Shown here: positions 63,254-64,000 of the stretch, piece by piece
Position numbering within the stretch: the first letter of the stretch is position 1
Layout of the letters: the number at the start of each line of letters is the position of its first letter
Source: Mariniradius saccharolyticus AK6
GTDB taxonomy: Bacteria; Bacteroidota; Bacteroidia; Cytophagales; Cyclobacteriaceae
DNA length: 64,000 nt
Direction: 5' to 3'
Assembly: GCF_000330725.2 (NCBI RefSeq)
Contig: NZ_AMZY02000010.1
Location: forward strand, 186,001 to 250,000
Translations under genes and position numbers: made by a program
The notes under the pieces: model-generated
What the model saw: the letters and a program-made list of their open reading frames with translations, nothing else
The model's database searches: none
What the model was told of the DNA's origin: nothing

Positions 63254-64000
63254 ATGGTCCCAAAAAGACTTACCGCCGCGATTCCGCTTTTATTCATGAT
63301 TTGTATAAGTTCATTTTCCCAGCAAATCCGTTTGCGTGAGACCAAAACAGGAGTCGATTTCCTATCAGGCGGAAAAGTCTTGTTGACCTACCAAACATCT
63401 ACGGCTGAGGTGCCCGAGGGCGTAAAAGCTGAATTCAGAAAGTCCGGCTTTATCCATCCGCTTTTTTCCCCTTCCGGTCAGGAACTCACCCGCATACAGC
63501 CACCTGACCACTACCACCACTATGGCATTTGGGGCCCTTGGACAAAGACCTTGGTAGAAGGACGGGAGGTGGATTTTTGGAATTTGGGAGACGGAAAAGG
63601 CCGGGTGGATTTTGACCGTTTGATCTCCAAAAAAGAAAAAAAGGATAACGCCGAGATCCTCGTCCGACAAAAACACACCGATCTCCTTGCTCCGAACGGC
63701 GCCCAAGTCGCCATCGAGGAAGATCTCGGCATCCGCGTTTGGAATATGGAGCAAAACAGGTATGCCGTGGACTATACCACGGAAATTTCCACTCCCCTGA
63801 AAACTCCCGTGGTCTTGGAAGCCTACAGGTACGGTGGTGGAATCGGCTTCCGGGCGACGGCAAGATGGGATGCAAGCAACAGTCATATCCTTACCTCCGA
63901 TGGCAAAGACCGGAAAACCGCCGATGGCAGCTATGCCAAATGGGTGATGGTGTATGGGGTTTCCGACGACCCTTCCGGGGAAAGTGGAATCCTTTTTCTC
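63254..64000 (+). CDS. DUF6807/PmoA-like exported protein (partial, runs off the end)
   Basis: The frame is open for 249 codons from the ATG at 63254 to the end of the window. A leader (AIPLLFMICISSFSQQ) precedes the domain. The blocks HPLFSPSGQELTRIQPPDHY, HHYGIWGPWTKTLVEGREVD and FWNLGD match the PmoA/DUF6807 family, whose members often sit near Gfo/Idh/MocA oxidoreductases and other sugar genes. Function is not established for the family. The 3' end lies outside the window. Confidence 0.82.
   Translation, partial: MVPKRLTAAIPLLFMICISSFSQQIRLRETKTGVDFLSGGKVLLTYQTSTAEVPEGVKAEFRKSGFIHPLFSPSGQELTRIQPPDHYHHYGIWGPWTKTLVEGREVDFWNLGDGKGRVDFDRLISKKEKKDNAEILVRQKHTDLLAPNGAQVAIEEDLGIRVWNMEQNRYAVDYTTEISTPLKTPVVLEAYRYGGGIGFRATARWDASNSHILTSDGKDRKTADGSYAKWVMVYGVSDDPSGESGILFL

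Noticed and set aside
1-64000. CRISPR arrays, tRNA, rRNA and integrase or transposase genes
   Set aside because: No regularly spaced repeats, cloverleaf-like sequences or recombinase motifs were noticed, although a covariance-model scan could not be run.

Overview
The window looks like chromosomal DNA of a Bacteroidota bacterium, most likely an aerobic, carbohydrate-using member of the Cytophagales (Cyclobacteriaceae-like). I infer this from gene content and style, not from a marker gene, because no rRNA or tRNA was found. The supporting signs are many signal-peptide and lipobox proteins, a FISUMP-domain protein, a sorbosone-dehydrogenase/PKD/cytochrome c fusion, a TPR-type sensor kinase of the NarL class, few Shine-Dalgarno sequences, and a few candidate promoters resembling the Bacteroidota TTTG-N19-TAnnTTTG form.

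Layout. (1) 1-5.7 kb: an unknown membrane protein, purine-related genes (an exported MTA/SAH nucleosidase and an NCS2 purine permease), a VapBC-like toxin-antitoxin pair, a GNAT acetyltransferase and a FAD monooxygenase. (2) 5.7-14.8 kb: exported catabolic enzymes (sulfatase, sugar dehydrogenase fusion, sugar-phosphate isomerase-like protein), a second PIN toxin pair, four copies of a ~112-bp three-hairpin repeat, decayed gene remnants and an AlkB-type dioxygenase. (3) 14.9-28 kb: seven secreted proteins of unknown function on the minus strand, arranged A-B-C-FISUMP-B'-C'-A'-like with two paralogous pairs, divergent from a TPR histidine kinase and its response regulator. (4) 28-46.5 kb: a GH127-like enzyme, a membrane-tethered XRE regulator, CotH kinase, a ParE-type toxin pair, an esterase, an M20 peptidase, a photolyase/cryptochrome operon (SRPBCC, TIGR03643, photolyase, DUF2256), a PIG-L deacetylase, a hydrolase, a Gfo/Idh/MocA oxidoreductase, a CDF transporter, a GH43-like protein with a C-terminal F5/8-type domain, and a luciferase-like flavoprotein. 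(5) 46.7-60.4 kb: a defence island. (6) 60.4-64 kb: L-serine dehydratase, a Tat-exported metallophosphoesterase and the start of a DUF6807/PmoA-like gene.

The defence island is the standout. A nearly continuous plus-strand operon carries a half-length HsdS with a TTG start, HsdM, an unrecognised 416-aa protein, a full-length HsdS, a SMODS nucleotidyltransferase with a C-terminal AGS-C-like sensor, a two-TM SLATT effector (together a CBASS-like pair), a small protein with a C-terminal Myb/SANT-like segment, a DUF3800 protein, HsdR and a YgjP-like metallopeptidase. A Fic protein follows on the other strand behind a perfect 15-bp inverted repeat, with a decayed second fic 3' end just beyond it. 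The CBASS pair and the two target-recognition domains of HsdS are visibly AT-richer than the HsdM/HsdR backbone, which suggests module exchange.

All functional calls rest on motif recognition by eye. No database search was possible.
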